Below, piece by piece: positions 6,980 to 14,706 of a stretch of DNA of 34,236 bases. Below the pieces are notes generated by a model. The model was given only the letters and a program-made list of their open reading frames with translations, was not told where the DNA came from and searched no databases. A program made the position numbers and the translations under genes. The DNA comes from SLJM01 sp964415785. GTDB taxonomy: Bacteria > Myxococcota_A > Bradymonadia > Bradymonadales > Bradymonadaceae. The stretch lies in assembly GCA_964415785.1 (NCBI GenBank), contig CAYQBU010000018.1:1-34236 (forward strand). The letters are read 5' to 3'. Each line of letters begins with the position of its first letter. The first letter of the stretch is position 1.

Positions 6980-7789
6980 ATGAGAGGCAATTTGGTGGCA
7001 CAGATTCCGTGGTATTCGATGGGGGTGGGATCGATTCTGATCCTGGCACTCCTGGTCAGCGGCTGCATGCCCTACTGGAGCGGGCGCGACCTGGAAGACC
7101 AGGTCATGGAGATGGAGCAGCGCCAGGAAGAGTTGGATGCGGAGGCCAAAGAGCGCGAGGAGGCGCTGGCGGCGATGATCGCGGACGCGAAGACGGAGAT
7201 CGACGAATTGGAGGAAGTCCTGGAGGAGGCGCGATCGGTTCTGGCGAGAAATAGCGCCGATCTGGGGGCCGATGTCCAGCAGAACCGGCGTGAGATCAGC
7301 CAGCTTCAGGGGCGCATCGAAGAGGGCGAATTTTACCACCGTCAATTGGAGCAGCGCTTTGAGACCTTCCGTGAAGATATGGATACGCGCTTTGACAATA
7401 TGGAGGCCGAAGAGCTGCTGGAAAAGGCAGAGGGGTTTGAGGAAGACGGTGATTTCGGGTTGGCGCGGCGAGCCCTGGAGCAATTTTTGAGCGATCACGA
7501 CGACCATCAATTGGCGGGGGAGGCGAGGTTGATGCTCGGCGAGATCTATTTTGCCACTGAGCAGTGGGAGAGCGCCGTGCCCGTGTTTCGGGAGGTCCGT
7601 GAAGATCAGCGCTCCTCGGCGCGCCAGGCGAGGGCGACGCGGCGCCTCGGGGAAGTGTTCTGGGCGCTGGAAGATTGCAGTAATGCGCAGTTATTTTTCG
7701 AGACGGTAGTCGATGTATTTCCCAACTCCGATGAAGTCGACGACGCTCAGTCCTATCTCGATGACCTGGCCCAGGGCGCCTGTCCGTGA
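6980..7789 (+). CDS. CpoB/YbgF-like Tol-Pal-associated lipoprotein
   Basis: This 269-residue protein has a hydrophobic signal (about 15-28) with lipobox L-V-S-G-C (Cys29). A long Glu/Gln/Arg-rich coiled coil (about 36-150) follows, then a C-terminal TPR region (about 150-265: 'AEGFEEDGDFGLARRALEQF', 'GEARLMLGEIYF', 'ARATRRLGEVFW', 'NSDEVDDAQSYL'). Coiled coil plus TPR behind the Pal gene is the architecture of CpoB (YbgF), which coordinates Tol-Pal with peptidoglycan synthesis in the periplasm. Here the protein appears lipid-anchored, whereas E. coli CpoB is a soluble periplasmic protein. The start at 6980 has AAGGA ten bases upstream. An inner ATG at 7019 would also keep the lipobox but lacks a ribosome-binding site. 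It is transcribed separately from pal because of the terminator between them. Confidence 0.85.
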   Translation: MRGNLVAQIPWYSMGVGSILILALLVSGCMPYWSGRDLEDQVMEMEQRQEELDAEAKEREEALAAMIADAKTEIDELEEVLEEARSVLARNSADLGADVQQNRREISQLQGRIEEGEFYHRQLEQRFETFREDMDTRFDNMEAEELLEKAEGFEEDGDFGLARRALEQFLSDHDDHQLAGEARLMLGEIYFATEQWESAVPVFREVREDQRSSARQARATRRLGEVFWALEDCSNAQLFFETVVDVFPNSDEVDDAQSYLDDLAQGACP

Positions 7790-7875
7790 CGGGGGCGTTG
7801 ACGAAAGCAAGTGGCTGGGACAATTTGAGCGGCGTCTCGGCGAGATTAGTTGCAACCCATGAATGAGGATGTGCG

Positions 7876-8943
7876 ATGGCAGAGTCTGCAGATGATATTG
7901 AGCGCTGGCTCGATGAGCAATTGGACGAGGTCAAGGAGCTGGTGCGCCAGGGCAGCCAAGCCCTTCGGCAGCGCCAAACGCGCCAGGGGGCGCAATCGCT
8001 TCGGGAAGCGGAGGCGATTCTGGACATGGCGGAGCTCGATAACGATGAGGTGCTCAAACTTCGGGCGCGGGTCTATAACGAACTAGGAGTCGTCCATCAG
8101 CGCCAAAAGGAGTTGGAGCAGTCCCGACAATACCATCAGCGGGCGGCCGATATCTGCGACGAGATGATCGGCAAGGGGGTGGACTTCGCCTCCAATAGCG
8201 CGGCCACCCACCTGAATCTGTCGAGCATCCTCCTGGCCCAGGGAAAGAAAGACGAGGCCAAGAAGGTGGGCGAAAAGGCGCTCACCCTGCTCGACGAGGC
8301 CGAAGACCAGGCCGCGGAGTCCGATGAAGAGAATAAAAGGGGGCCCAATCCGCTGCAGCTGGGGGCCCTGCAAAATATGTCGATCATCTATGCCCGAGAG
8401 GAGGACTGGGAGGCGGCCAATGAGTCCATGGAGCGGGCCGTCGAGGTCGTGGAGGCATTGGCCGAGGGAGGCGCCAAAAATTACCTCGCCCAATTGGCAC
8501 AGGGCTGCCAGCAATTGAGCGTGATCCTTTTTGAGAATGAGCGCTTTGAAGATGCATTGGAGTGGGGCCGCCAGGCGGAAGAGATGTCCGAGAAGGCCTA
8601 CGAGGCGGTCGGCAAGCAGGTATTGCCGGTCTATATCATCAGTCAGGTCAATTTGATCAGCTACTACGAAAAGCTGGGGCGTTACGCCGATGGCGAGGAT
8701 TGCCTGTGGAAGGCAGTGGAGGTCGCCGGAAGAGATCCGCGAATCCTGGTGCGGGGCGTCAACTTCTATGAAAATTGCCGCAAGCAGGCCGACTCCCGGC
8801 TGGAAAAGGGCAATCTTCCCCGCCAAGAGGTCAACGATGGGCTGGAAGAGCTGATGGCCCAGGTGGAAGAGGCCGGCGGTTTGGATAAGCTCCGTGAGCA
8901 GGCTCAGCAAATTCAGCAGCGCCGGCGTGGCGGCCAGTCCTAA
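7876..8943 (+). CDS. Cytosolic TPR-repeat protein
   Basis: This 355-residue protein has no signal peptide or membrane segment. It consists of an N-terminal helical region (1-55) and several tetratricopeptide repeats (about 60-300), such as 'ARVYNELGVVHQRQKELEQSRQYHQRA', 'ATHLNLSSILLAQGKKDEA', 'LGALQNMSIIYAREEDWEAANESMERA' and 'VNLISYYEKLGRYADGEDCLWKA'. A Gln/Arg-rich C terminus (about 320-355) ends the protein. TPR repeats bind partner proteins, and the partner cannot be read from sequence. The next gene, a large membrane phosphotransferase-like protein, starts 39 bp downstream with no terminator between them, so the two are probably cotranscribed. Confidence 0.85.
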   Translation: MAESADDIERWLDEQLDEVKELVRQGSQALRQRQTRQGAQSLREAEAILDMAELDNDEVLKLRARVYNELGVVHQRQKELEQSRQYHQRAADICDEMIGKGVDFASNSAATHLNLSSILLAQGKKDEAKKVGEKALTLLDEAEDQAAESDEENKRGPNPLQLGALQNMSIIYAREEDWEAANESMERAVEVVEALAEGGAKNYLAQLAQGCQQLSVILFENERFEDALEWGRQAEEMSEKAYEAVGKQVLPVYIISQVNLISYYEKLGRYADGEDCLWKAVEVAGRDPRILVRGVNFYENCRKQADSRLEKGNLPRQEVNDGLEELMAQVEEAGGLDKLREQAQQIQQRRRGGQS

Positions 8944-8982
8944 CCCGCCAGGCGATCCGCCAGATGGCGAGTAGGAAAACCC

Positions 8983-11448
8983 ATGCGACGATTGAGCTTG
9001 ATCATTCCTTTGCTGGTCCTGCTGGCGATGTTGGTCTTTGAAGACGAGGGCCAGGGGGCGATAGAAGCCCAGGGGGCAGGCCAGGTCACCGAGGAGGCAT
9101 CGGCGGAGGAGGACCAGGCGCGCCTGGTGGTCCTCATCATCGACAGCCTGCGTCGGCCGACATTGGAGCAGGACGGGGTGATGCCCCATCTATCGGGGTT
9201 GGCCAATAGAGAAGGGGTGGAGAGCATCGACGTCACCACCTGCGAGGCCAATTTTACCTATCCCTGCCTTCAGACGAGGTTTGAGGGCCGGCAGAGCCCC
9301 TTTGTGGCGGGGCTCCATAATTTTACGGGGCGGGCCAGCGAGGTGTTGAGCATTCCAGCGGCTCTGGAGGCCCGGGGGGACGGGGTCGGGATGATCAGTA
9401 ATATCTCCATGATCTCGCTCTACGGCCACTATGGGGTGGAGACTATCCAGGTCGAGGATTGGGACCACCAGGATCCGGAGATGGACCTGCACCTGGAGCG
9501 CGACCTTCGAAGCATGCCCGTGGCCTCGGAGTGGGCCCAACAACAGGGCGTCGACCATCTCATGGTTCACCTCCTGGGCACCGACAAGGCAGCCCACGCC
9601 TACCAACCGGGCGACGAGCGCTACGAGGATCATTTTCGGCGCGTCGACGAGGCGAGTGGGGCGTTTGTGGACACCCTCGATCTCTCCCGAGATCATCTGC
9701 TGATCACCGGTGATCATGGCCACGACGAAGACGGGCATCACACCCGTGAGTCCGTGGCGATCATGGCCGGGCCGCACTGGGAACAATTGTGGGAGGTCAC
9801 GGGGGTACCGGAGGAACTCGATCAGACGGAGTTGACCTATTTTATGGCTCTGGCCACAGGGGTGAACCTCCCGATGCACTACGAGGGGCGGCATTTTGCC
9901 CTGGAAGGGGAAGCGGCACAGCTGGAGGGGTCGCCTGTGGAGCGCTTCGTGGAGCGCTGGTCACTCCAATTGGAGGAGACCGGATATGACACCTCCGAGC
10001 TGTCGGAGGCGATTGCAGAGCATCGAGCGGCCCTGCAACAGGAACATCAATTGAATCTGGTGCGCTATCTGCCGGTTCTGGCGCTATTTTTTCTGTGGAT
10101 GATCAGCCTCGAGGGCAGGCTTCGGGGAGCTGGAGAGCAGCCCCGAGGGTTGTGGGTCGATCTGGGGTTTGGCGCGGCGGCGCTGGCGACCTGGATACTG
10201 AGCACGCCGGTGGTGGCCGTGGCCCTGGGGTGGACGGCGGTCTATCTGGGGGCGGCGCTGTGGTGGTCCGGTCACTACGGAGGACTTCGGCACCTGAGTT
10301 GGCTGCTCTTGGTGCTGGGAGCGACGGCGGCGATTGGTTTTCATGTTCAGGAGTGGACGGAGTTTTTCCACACGCGCGGCGGATTTGTGGCCGGCCAGCC
10401 CGTCTTCTATACGATGTTGCCGGTGGTGGGGTTGGTGTTGGCACGCATCTACCACGGGGACTGGCGAAGGGCTCCGGAAGGGGCGATGGGGTTTTGCCTC
10501 TTCGCCTTGCCCAGTGGGGTCTACTATTACCAATTTGGCCAGAATATGTTCTGGGGATTTTTGTTGGCGTCGGCCCTGGTTTGGGTGGTGTATGCAGTGA
10601 TGCAGGCCGGCCAAAAGGGGCTGAAGTCGCTGCCGCTTGCTGCTCTGAGTCGACCCCTGGTGGTGTTGCCGGTGGCCGTGCTGGTGGCGACGACGGTCCT
10701 CCTATTGATGCAGGAATCAGGAGGCTGGGAGTGGCGCTACTTTCCGGCGCGTTGGCTGCGCGATGGAGGGGTCTGGTGGATCTGGGGCTGTTATGGAGGA
10801 TTGGGGGTGTATCTGGCGGCGCTGCTCCGCAGGCCAGCCCAGAAGGTGGGCATGTTGGTCTATCTCGGAGTGTCGGCGGCGGTGGCGGTCAGTATCGGAG
10901 ATATGCCGGCCCATGAATTCGTGGCCGCTCACGTGGTGGTGGCCTTCATCGCCTCCTGGTTGATGGTGGGCGATAGTCCGCTGGCGCTGATGGACAAGAA
11001 GGGGCGCTACCAGCGAGAGGGCCTGGTCCTTCTGGGGGCGTCGCTGGCGATGGGGTGGTTTTTATTGGGGGGCTTTTTCATCCACAATCTGGACTTTCAA
11101 TTTGGATTTGAATACTTCGGGGGATTGGAGGAAGACCGATTTATCTTCGGAGGGGTCTTCGCGCTCACATTCTTGAAGTATGGGCTGCCCATCGGGGCGC
11201 TGTGGCTCTTTTATCGGCTCCATCGAGGAGCGGGAGCCCAGGGGCTGAGCTTTCGGTGGTTCGCCTACTATTCGCTGGTGGCGATGCTTGCCCTCTTTGT
11301 GCAGATCTTTTTCTCGGCTGTGGGCTCCACCGAAAAACTCTACGAATTGGCCGTGGCCCAGGTGGTGTTTCTATTTTTGATCACCTTGATCGTCTACGCC
11401 TTTGTCTGGGTCAGCGATCTGGTGGGGCCAAGGGCTAAAGCGGGTTGA
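8983..11448 (+). CDS. Polytopic alkaline-phosphatase-superfamily enzyme resembling GPI ethanolamine-phosphate transferase
   Basis: This 821-residue protein has an N-terminal membrane anchor (about 4-18), a catalytic domain (about 45-340) and roughly a dozen membrane segments (about 355-810). The catalytic domain carries the superfamily metal and nucleophile sites. These are Asp54 in 'LIIDSLRR', a Thr92 that aligns with the nucleophile of the PTTT motif, the 'HLLGTDKAAHAYQPG' block (Asp201, His205), 'ITGDHGH' (Asp244, His245) and 'GHHT' (His252). The block order, the G-x(11)-NF spacing after the nucleophile, and the multi-pass C terminus match PIG-N/PIG-O/PIG-G proteins, which transfer phosphoethanolamine onto GPI glycans in eukaryotes. 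Bacterial substrates are not established. An envelope lipid or glycan substrate is inferred from topology. It could instead be a phosphodiesterase. It probably forms an operon with the TPR gene. Confidence 0.8.
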   Translation: MRRLSLIIPLLVLLAMLVFEDEGQGAIEAQGAGQVTEEASAEEDQARLVVLIIDSLRRPTLEQDGVMPHLSGLANREGVESIDVTTCEANFTYPCLQTRFEGRQSPFVAGLHNFTGRASEVLSIPAALEARGDGVGMISNISMISLYGHYGVETIQVEDWDHQDPEMDLHLERDLRSMPVASEWAQQQGVDHLMVHLLGTDKAAHAYQPGDERYEDHFRRVDEASGAFVDTLDLSRDHLLITGDHGHDEDGHHTRESVAIMAGPHWEQLWEVTGVPEELDQTELTYFMALATGVNLPMHYEGRHFALEGEAAQLEGSPVERFVERWSLQLEETGYDTSELSEAIAEHRAALQQEHQLNLVRYLPVLALFFLWMISLEGRLRGAGEQPRGLWVDLGFGAAALATWILSTPVVAVALGWTAVYLGAALWWSGHYGGLRHLSWLLLVLGATAAIGFHVQEWTEFFHTRGGFVAGQPVFYTMLPVVGLVLARIYHGDWRRAPEGAMGFCLFALPSGVYYYQFGQNMFWGFLLASALVWVVYAVMQAGQKGLKSLPLAALSRPLVVLPVAVLVATTVLLLMQESGGWEWRYFPARWLRDGGVWWIWGCYGGLGVYLAALLRRPAQKVGMLVYLGVSAAVAVSIGDMPAHEFVAAHVVVAFIASWLMVGDSPLALMDKKGRYQREGLVLLGASLAMGWFLLGGFFIHNLDFQFGFEYFGGLEEDRFIFGGVFALTFLKYGLPIGALWLFYRLHRGAGAQGLSFRWFAYYSLVAMLALFVQIFFSAVGSTEKLYELAVAQVVFLFLITLIVYAFVWVSDLVGPRAKAG

Positions 11449-11454
11449 GGTCGC

Positions 11455-12165
11455 TTAGAGGGCCATGGGGGCGACCCATTGCTCCTGGGTAGGGGGCTCC
11501 ATCTCCAGGGGCTCCAGAGAGAAGTCAAAGCGCGACTGGAAGTGGGTCAAGAAGCGGTCGGTGAAATCCTGAAAGTCGACGTCGTCGGCGTTGTCGATCT
11601 CGTCGACGAGGCGCGTCATCTGACTGTCAGGCATCCCACAGGCGACAAAGAGAGAGAAGGGGAGCAGATCGTTTTGGAGGTTGATGGCCGCCCCGTGGGT
11701 GGTGACGCCACCGGAGACGCGCATGCCGACGCTGGCGATCTTTTTGGGGATCTCGTCATCGGTCCAGAGTCCGGGATGGTCGCCGTCGTATTCGGCGGCG
11801 ACGCCGTAGCTGCTCAAGGTATGACTGAGGGAGGCGGCGAGGCCGCGAATGAGGTCGACGACACCGATGGAGAGTTGGTCGAGCTTGATGATGGGATAGA
11901 CCACGAGTTGGCCCGGCCCATGGTAGGTGGCTTCGCCGCCGCGGTCGATTTTGAAGAATTGGGTTCCCCGACTCTTGAGGGCTTCAAGGCCGAAGATAGC
12001 GTCGACCCGACCTCTCTTGCCGAGGGTGACCACCGGGGGGTGTTCCAGGCAGAGGAGATAGCCCACGGGATCGTGGGCCTCGCCCTGCTGGAGGCGGCGG
12101 CGAAGTTCCAACTGCCAGGCCAGAGCCTGACCGTAGGGCACGAGGCCGGGTCGAAGCAGTTTCAT
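11455..12165 (-). CDS. lipB: Octanoyltransferase (lipoyl synthesis)
   Basis: LipB moves octanoyl groups from acyl carrier protein to lipoyl domains in the cytosol, the first step of endogenous lipoate synthesis. The 236-residue length is normal. The family signatures are present: 'RGGEATYHGPGQLV' (about 80-93), 'KKIASVGMRV' with the conserved lysine, 'TTHGAAIN', and the catalytic cysteine in 'FVACGM'. The start ATG lies in an ATGA overlap with the upstream HARE-HTH gene (12162-12165), so lipB is probably translated by coupling to it. No lipA is seen nearby. The C terminus has a short extra segment rich in Glu and Pro. Confidence 0.95.
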   Translation of the reverse strand: MKLLRPGLVPYGQALAWQLELRRRLQQGEAHDPVGYLLCLEHPPVVTLGKRGRVDAIFGLEALKSRGTQFFKIDRGGEATYHGPGQLVVYPIIKLDQLSIGVVDLIRGLAASLSHTLSSYGVAAEYDGDHPGLWTDDEIPKKIASVGMRVSGGVTTHGAAINLQNDLLPFSLFVACGMPDSQMTRLVDEIDNADDVDFQDFTDRFLTHFQSRFDFSLEPLEMEPPTQEQWVAPMAL

Positions 12166-13679
12166 ACGGAGGCGAGGGAGTCGAGGAAGGCGGTGTCGAC
12201 CATCGTGATCGGAGCCTGGAAGGTGCGAACACCGATGCCGTGGTTGATGAGCAACTCGACGAACGTGTCCCGATCGATGAGCGTGATGGGGGCCAGCTTT
12301 TCCTCGCGGCTCTCTTCGATGGCGTCCTGATCGATATCACCGAGGTGAATGATCACGCCTTCGCTGGCGGAGTAGTGGTGCAAGGTGCCGCGAAGCTCGG
12401 TGACCACATCGTCGGAGAGGGTCAACTCGCTATCGCCGACGACCTGGATGCAGACGCGCACGTCGGCCAATCCCTGACGCCAGTCGCTGGTGAAGAATAC
12501 ATCGCCATCGGAGGAGCGCTTCGAGACCTTAATGTCGCGGTAGTCGAGGCGTTCCAAGAGGGTGAGGGCCAGGTGTTCGACGGCCTCTGGTTTGATGTCC
12601 GTCAGGGCACTGCCGAGGGTGTCGACGGCGTCTTGTCGGATCTCTTCGGCGAGGCTGAGGATGGACTGCTCGCGCTCCACGGAGGGCTTGGAGAGGCCCC
12701 ATTTGGTCAGGCCCCAGCGATTGCGGTCGTATTGGATGAACAGGGGTCGGTGACCGCGGCGCTTGCGCAGTTGATTATCGCCGGCCATCGCCGATTGCAC
12801 AGTGGCCGAGGCGTCGTGGGTGTGGAAGCGGACGAGCTTGCGCTCGAAAATCTCGTCGGCCAGGTCGTCGATCTTGAGGGGGCGACGCTTGTTGTCCTCC
12901 AGCACCGTGTGGGCGGCGCGGGCGATGGCGTCGATGCGGACCGGGCCCTCGTCGAGGTGTCGAGCTGGTTTCTCGGGCTTGCGGGTCGCCTTATTGGACG
13001 AGCGCTTCGACGAGCGCTTCGACGATCGGTTGGAGCGCGATTTATTGCTCTTGGAACGCCGCTTGTTGTTGGACTTGTTCGACTTTTTGGAGCGACGGCT
13101 GGATCCATTGCTATCGGAGCGCCGTCGTCGGCGCTTCTTTCGCCGGCCGTTGGACTGCTTGTCGTTGGAGCTCTTGCTCTTCGACTGGCCCCGTTGGCGC
13201 TTGGAGGAACCCTTTTTGCCTCCCCGGGAGCGTCGCCGCTTGCGGCCGGAGGAGCGTTTGTCGCGTCCGTTGGAAGAGCTATCGCGGCGCTTGTTGCGCT
13301 TGCGGTTGCGGTTGCCCTTGTTGGATTTGCTGGAGCGCTGCTTGCCGTTGCTTTTGCCGTTGCTCTTGGAGGAGCGCGATTTGCTCTGGGACTTGGGCTT
13401 GGGCTTCTTCTTGCCCAGGGGCTTTCGCTCGCGCCCTTGCTTTTCAAATTTCTTCTCTACTTCCTTGCGAAGTTTGTAGACCCCGGGTCGGATGCTCTTG
13501 ATGGAGGCACCCTGTTTTTTCTGGGCTTCCTTGGTCAGGCGGTCGCCCATGGTCTTTTCGGGGGTACGACCGACGTGGGAGAGAAGCTCTTCCTGGATGG
13601 CGGCTTCGGTGATTTTCTTAAAGTGAAGTGGGCGTCCTGCTCGGAAGAGGACTTCGATAGCGGCTTCTGAAAAAGTCAT
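12162..13679 (-). CDS. HARE-HTH protein with basic linker and degenerate Mrr-like nuclease domain
   Basis: This 505-residue protein starts at the ATG at 13679 behind AAGGAG (eight-base spacing). Residues 1-75 match the HARE-HTH fold ('MTFSEAAIEVLFRAGRPLHFKKI', 'GVYKLRK'). Residues 81-240 are a lysine/arginine/serine/asparagine-rich low-complexity linker resembling histone H1 tails. Residues 246-330 look like a second HARE-HTH-like domain, ending 'WGLTKWGLS'. Residues 357-484 match a restriction-endonuclease/Mrr-type fold ('EHLALTLLERLDYRDIKV', 'LRGTLHHYSASEGVIIHLGDID', 'LIDRDTFVELLINHGIGV'). The usual D...Q-x-K catalytic motif is incomplete: Asp391/Asp393 remain, but 'IQVV' (411-414) has valine where lysine is expected. 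It is probably a non-cutting DNA-binding chromosomal protein. It is coupled to lipB by a 4-bp overlap. Confidence 0.85.
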   Translation of the reverse strand: MTFSEAAIEVLFRAGRPLHFKKITEAAIQEELLSHVGRTPEKTMGDRLTKEAQKKQGASIKSIRPGVYKLRKEVEKKFEKQGRERKPLGKKKPKPKSQSKSRSSKSNGKSNGKQRSSKSNKGNRNRKRNKRRDSSSNGRDKRSSGRKRRRSRGGKKGSSKRQRGQSKSKSSNDKQSNGRRKKRRRRRSDSNGSSRRSKKSNKSNNKRRSKSNKSRSNRSSKRSSKRSSNKATRKPEKPARHLDEGPVRIDAIARAAHTVLEDNKRRPLKIDDLADEIFERKLVRFHTHDASATVQSAMAGDNQLRKRRGHRPLFIQYDRNRWGLTKWGLSKPSVEREQSILSLAEEIRQDAVDTLGSALTDIKPEAVEHLALTLLERLDYRDIKVSKRSSDGDVFFTSDWRQGLADVRVCIQVVGDSELTLSDDVVTELRGTLHHYSASEGVIIHLGDIDQDAIEESREEKLAPITLIDRDTFVELLINHGIGVRTFQAPITMVDTAFLDSLASV

Positions 13680-14139
13680 GGGTAGTGCTCCTTGTTGAAG
13701 GAGCTTGTAGCGGACCGACGGCGGTCTCAGCGGCGGGTGCAGAGCAGTCCCAGAGGGAGCCCGAGAATACAAGGACAGGGTCTTCACCCCCGGATGGGGA
13801 TGGCCTCTCAATGTCAGGGGCGATCTCCTCGTGGAGAGCGGGCCCTGCTAGCGGCTGTGGGGCGTTGATCCGGTACAAGCGTGTGGTCTCTATAAAATAA
13901 ACGGTTCGTACGCGTTGAGCGCCGGGCGCCGACCGATGTCACTGACGCGGTCGACGACCTAAGCGTGCGTACTCAATTGAAAGCGAAGTGACGCGGGGAT
14001 ATTCCAGAGGCCTCAGGTCGACGTCGACGGTCTGGCGACAACCTCCCAAAGGAGAGTTCATCACGGGACGAAATCGGCGATCGAGCCCGGGGGCCAAAAG
14101 AAAGCCCCGCCGGACCGAAGTCATGGCGGGGCGAAGGAG
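13680..14139. other. Intergenic region between the HARE-HTH gene and rpmE2
   Basis: No gene is supported in this stretch of about 460 bp. It holds the ribosome-binding site of the HARE-HTH gene (minus strand, about 13688-13693), an AT-rich patch around 13890-13902 that could contain a promoter for that gene although I cannot pair it with a good -35, and the terminator of the bL31 gene at its right end. Short open frames on both strands lack ribosome-binding sites and family features. Confidence 0.4.
14095..14132 (-). terminator. Rho-independent terminator of the bL31 gene
   Basis: Read on the minus strand, an eight-base GCCCCGCC stem (from 14125-14132) pairs with GGCGGGGC (from 14104-14111) across a 13-base loop. 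It is followed by TTTCTTTT. It begins eight bases after the bL31 stop codon. Confidence 0.88.
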
Positions 14140-14460
14140 TCACTCCTTGTCATCTCCTTCGGAAGCTTCGTCCTCGGAGGAGGCTTCCTCTTCGTCATCG
14201 ACCTCGCCGATATCCTCATCGTCTCGGCTGAGGTTGTAGCGCTTGAGGAAGCGGTCGACGCGCCCTTCGGTATCGACGAGCTTCTGTTTGCCCGTGTAGA
14301 AGGGATGGGTAAAGCCGCTGATGTCGATGTTGACGACAAAGTGTTCGACGCCGTCGATCTCACGGGTCTTCTCGGATTTGATCGTGGAGCGCGTGACAAT
14401 CTCGTGTTCGCCGTCGACGAAGACAACCGGGTGGTAGTCGGGGTGAATATCCGGCTTCAT
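14140..14460 (-). CDS. rpmE2: Ribosomal protein bL31, type B (zinc-independent) with acidic tail
   Basis: The 106-residue protein starts with 'MKPDIHPDYHPVVFVD' and contains 'SGFTHPFYTGKQKLVDTEGRVDRFLKRY', the hallmark of type B bL31 of the large ribosomal subunit. It lacks the CxxC zinc ligands of type A. The ATG at 14460 is preceded by CAGGAG; an open frame extending to 14661 is upstream leader. About 25 residues after the usual end are strongly acidic (Glu/Asp/Ser), an unusual extension for this protein. In many bacteria type B copies replace the zinc form when zinc is scarce. Whether a type A copy exists elsewhere cannot be seen. A terminator follows immediately, so the gene is a single transcription unit. 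Confidence 0.95.
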   Translation of the reverse strand: MKPDIHPDYHPVVFVDGEHEIVTRSTIKSEKTREIDGVEHFVVNIDISGFTHPFYTGKQKLVDTEGRVDRFLKRYNLSRDDEDIGEVDDEEEASSEDEASEGDDKE

Positions 14461-14602
14461 GGTAACTCCTGAGGTCCTGAGGCCGCCGTCGTGGCGCCCC
14501 GATCGACAAGGACCGAGGCCCACCTGGGGGCCGGTGATTGCTGAATTCGTAGGTGGCGATTCGCCGCGACGAAAGAGGCCCCGTGCGAACCGACGAGGTC
14601 GG

Positions 14603-14631
14603 CTTGTAGCGAAATTTCTGCCGTAATACAA
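14603..14631 (-). promoter_or_regulatory. Candidate promoter for rpmE2
   Basis: On the minus strand TTGTAT (14626-14631) and TACAAG (14603-14608) are 17 bp apart, giving a leader of roughly 135 nt before rpmE2. The -10 match is modest. Confidence 0.3.
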
Positions 14632-14706
14632 GAGTTGAGCGCAGAGGACCTCCAGCACCATCGGTTAGTCGAGGTCTCGATCCCCGTGAAGTGGCAAGGA
14701 TTGGTG

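Noticed and set aside
12990..13420. Tandem repeats or CRISPR-like array in the Lys/Arg/Ser-rich stretch
   Set aside because: The repetition comes from low-complexity codons for a basic linker. Repeat units are irregular, there are no spacers, and the frame stays open.
12240..13670. A 476-residue open frame on the plus strand, rich in Ala/Leu/Gly
   Set aside because: It lies opposite the HARE-HTH gene, lacks a ribosome-binding site and reflects the antisense of the Lys/Arg/Ser linker. The minus-strand frame has recognisable domains.
13890..14090. Possible small RNA or tRNA in the gap before rpmE2
   Set aside because: No cloverleaf, no GGTTCGA-type T-arm and no independent promoter-terminator pair could be found. 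The only terminator there belongs to rpmE2.
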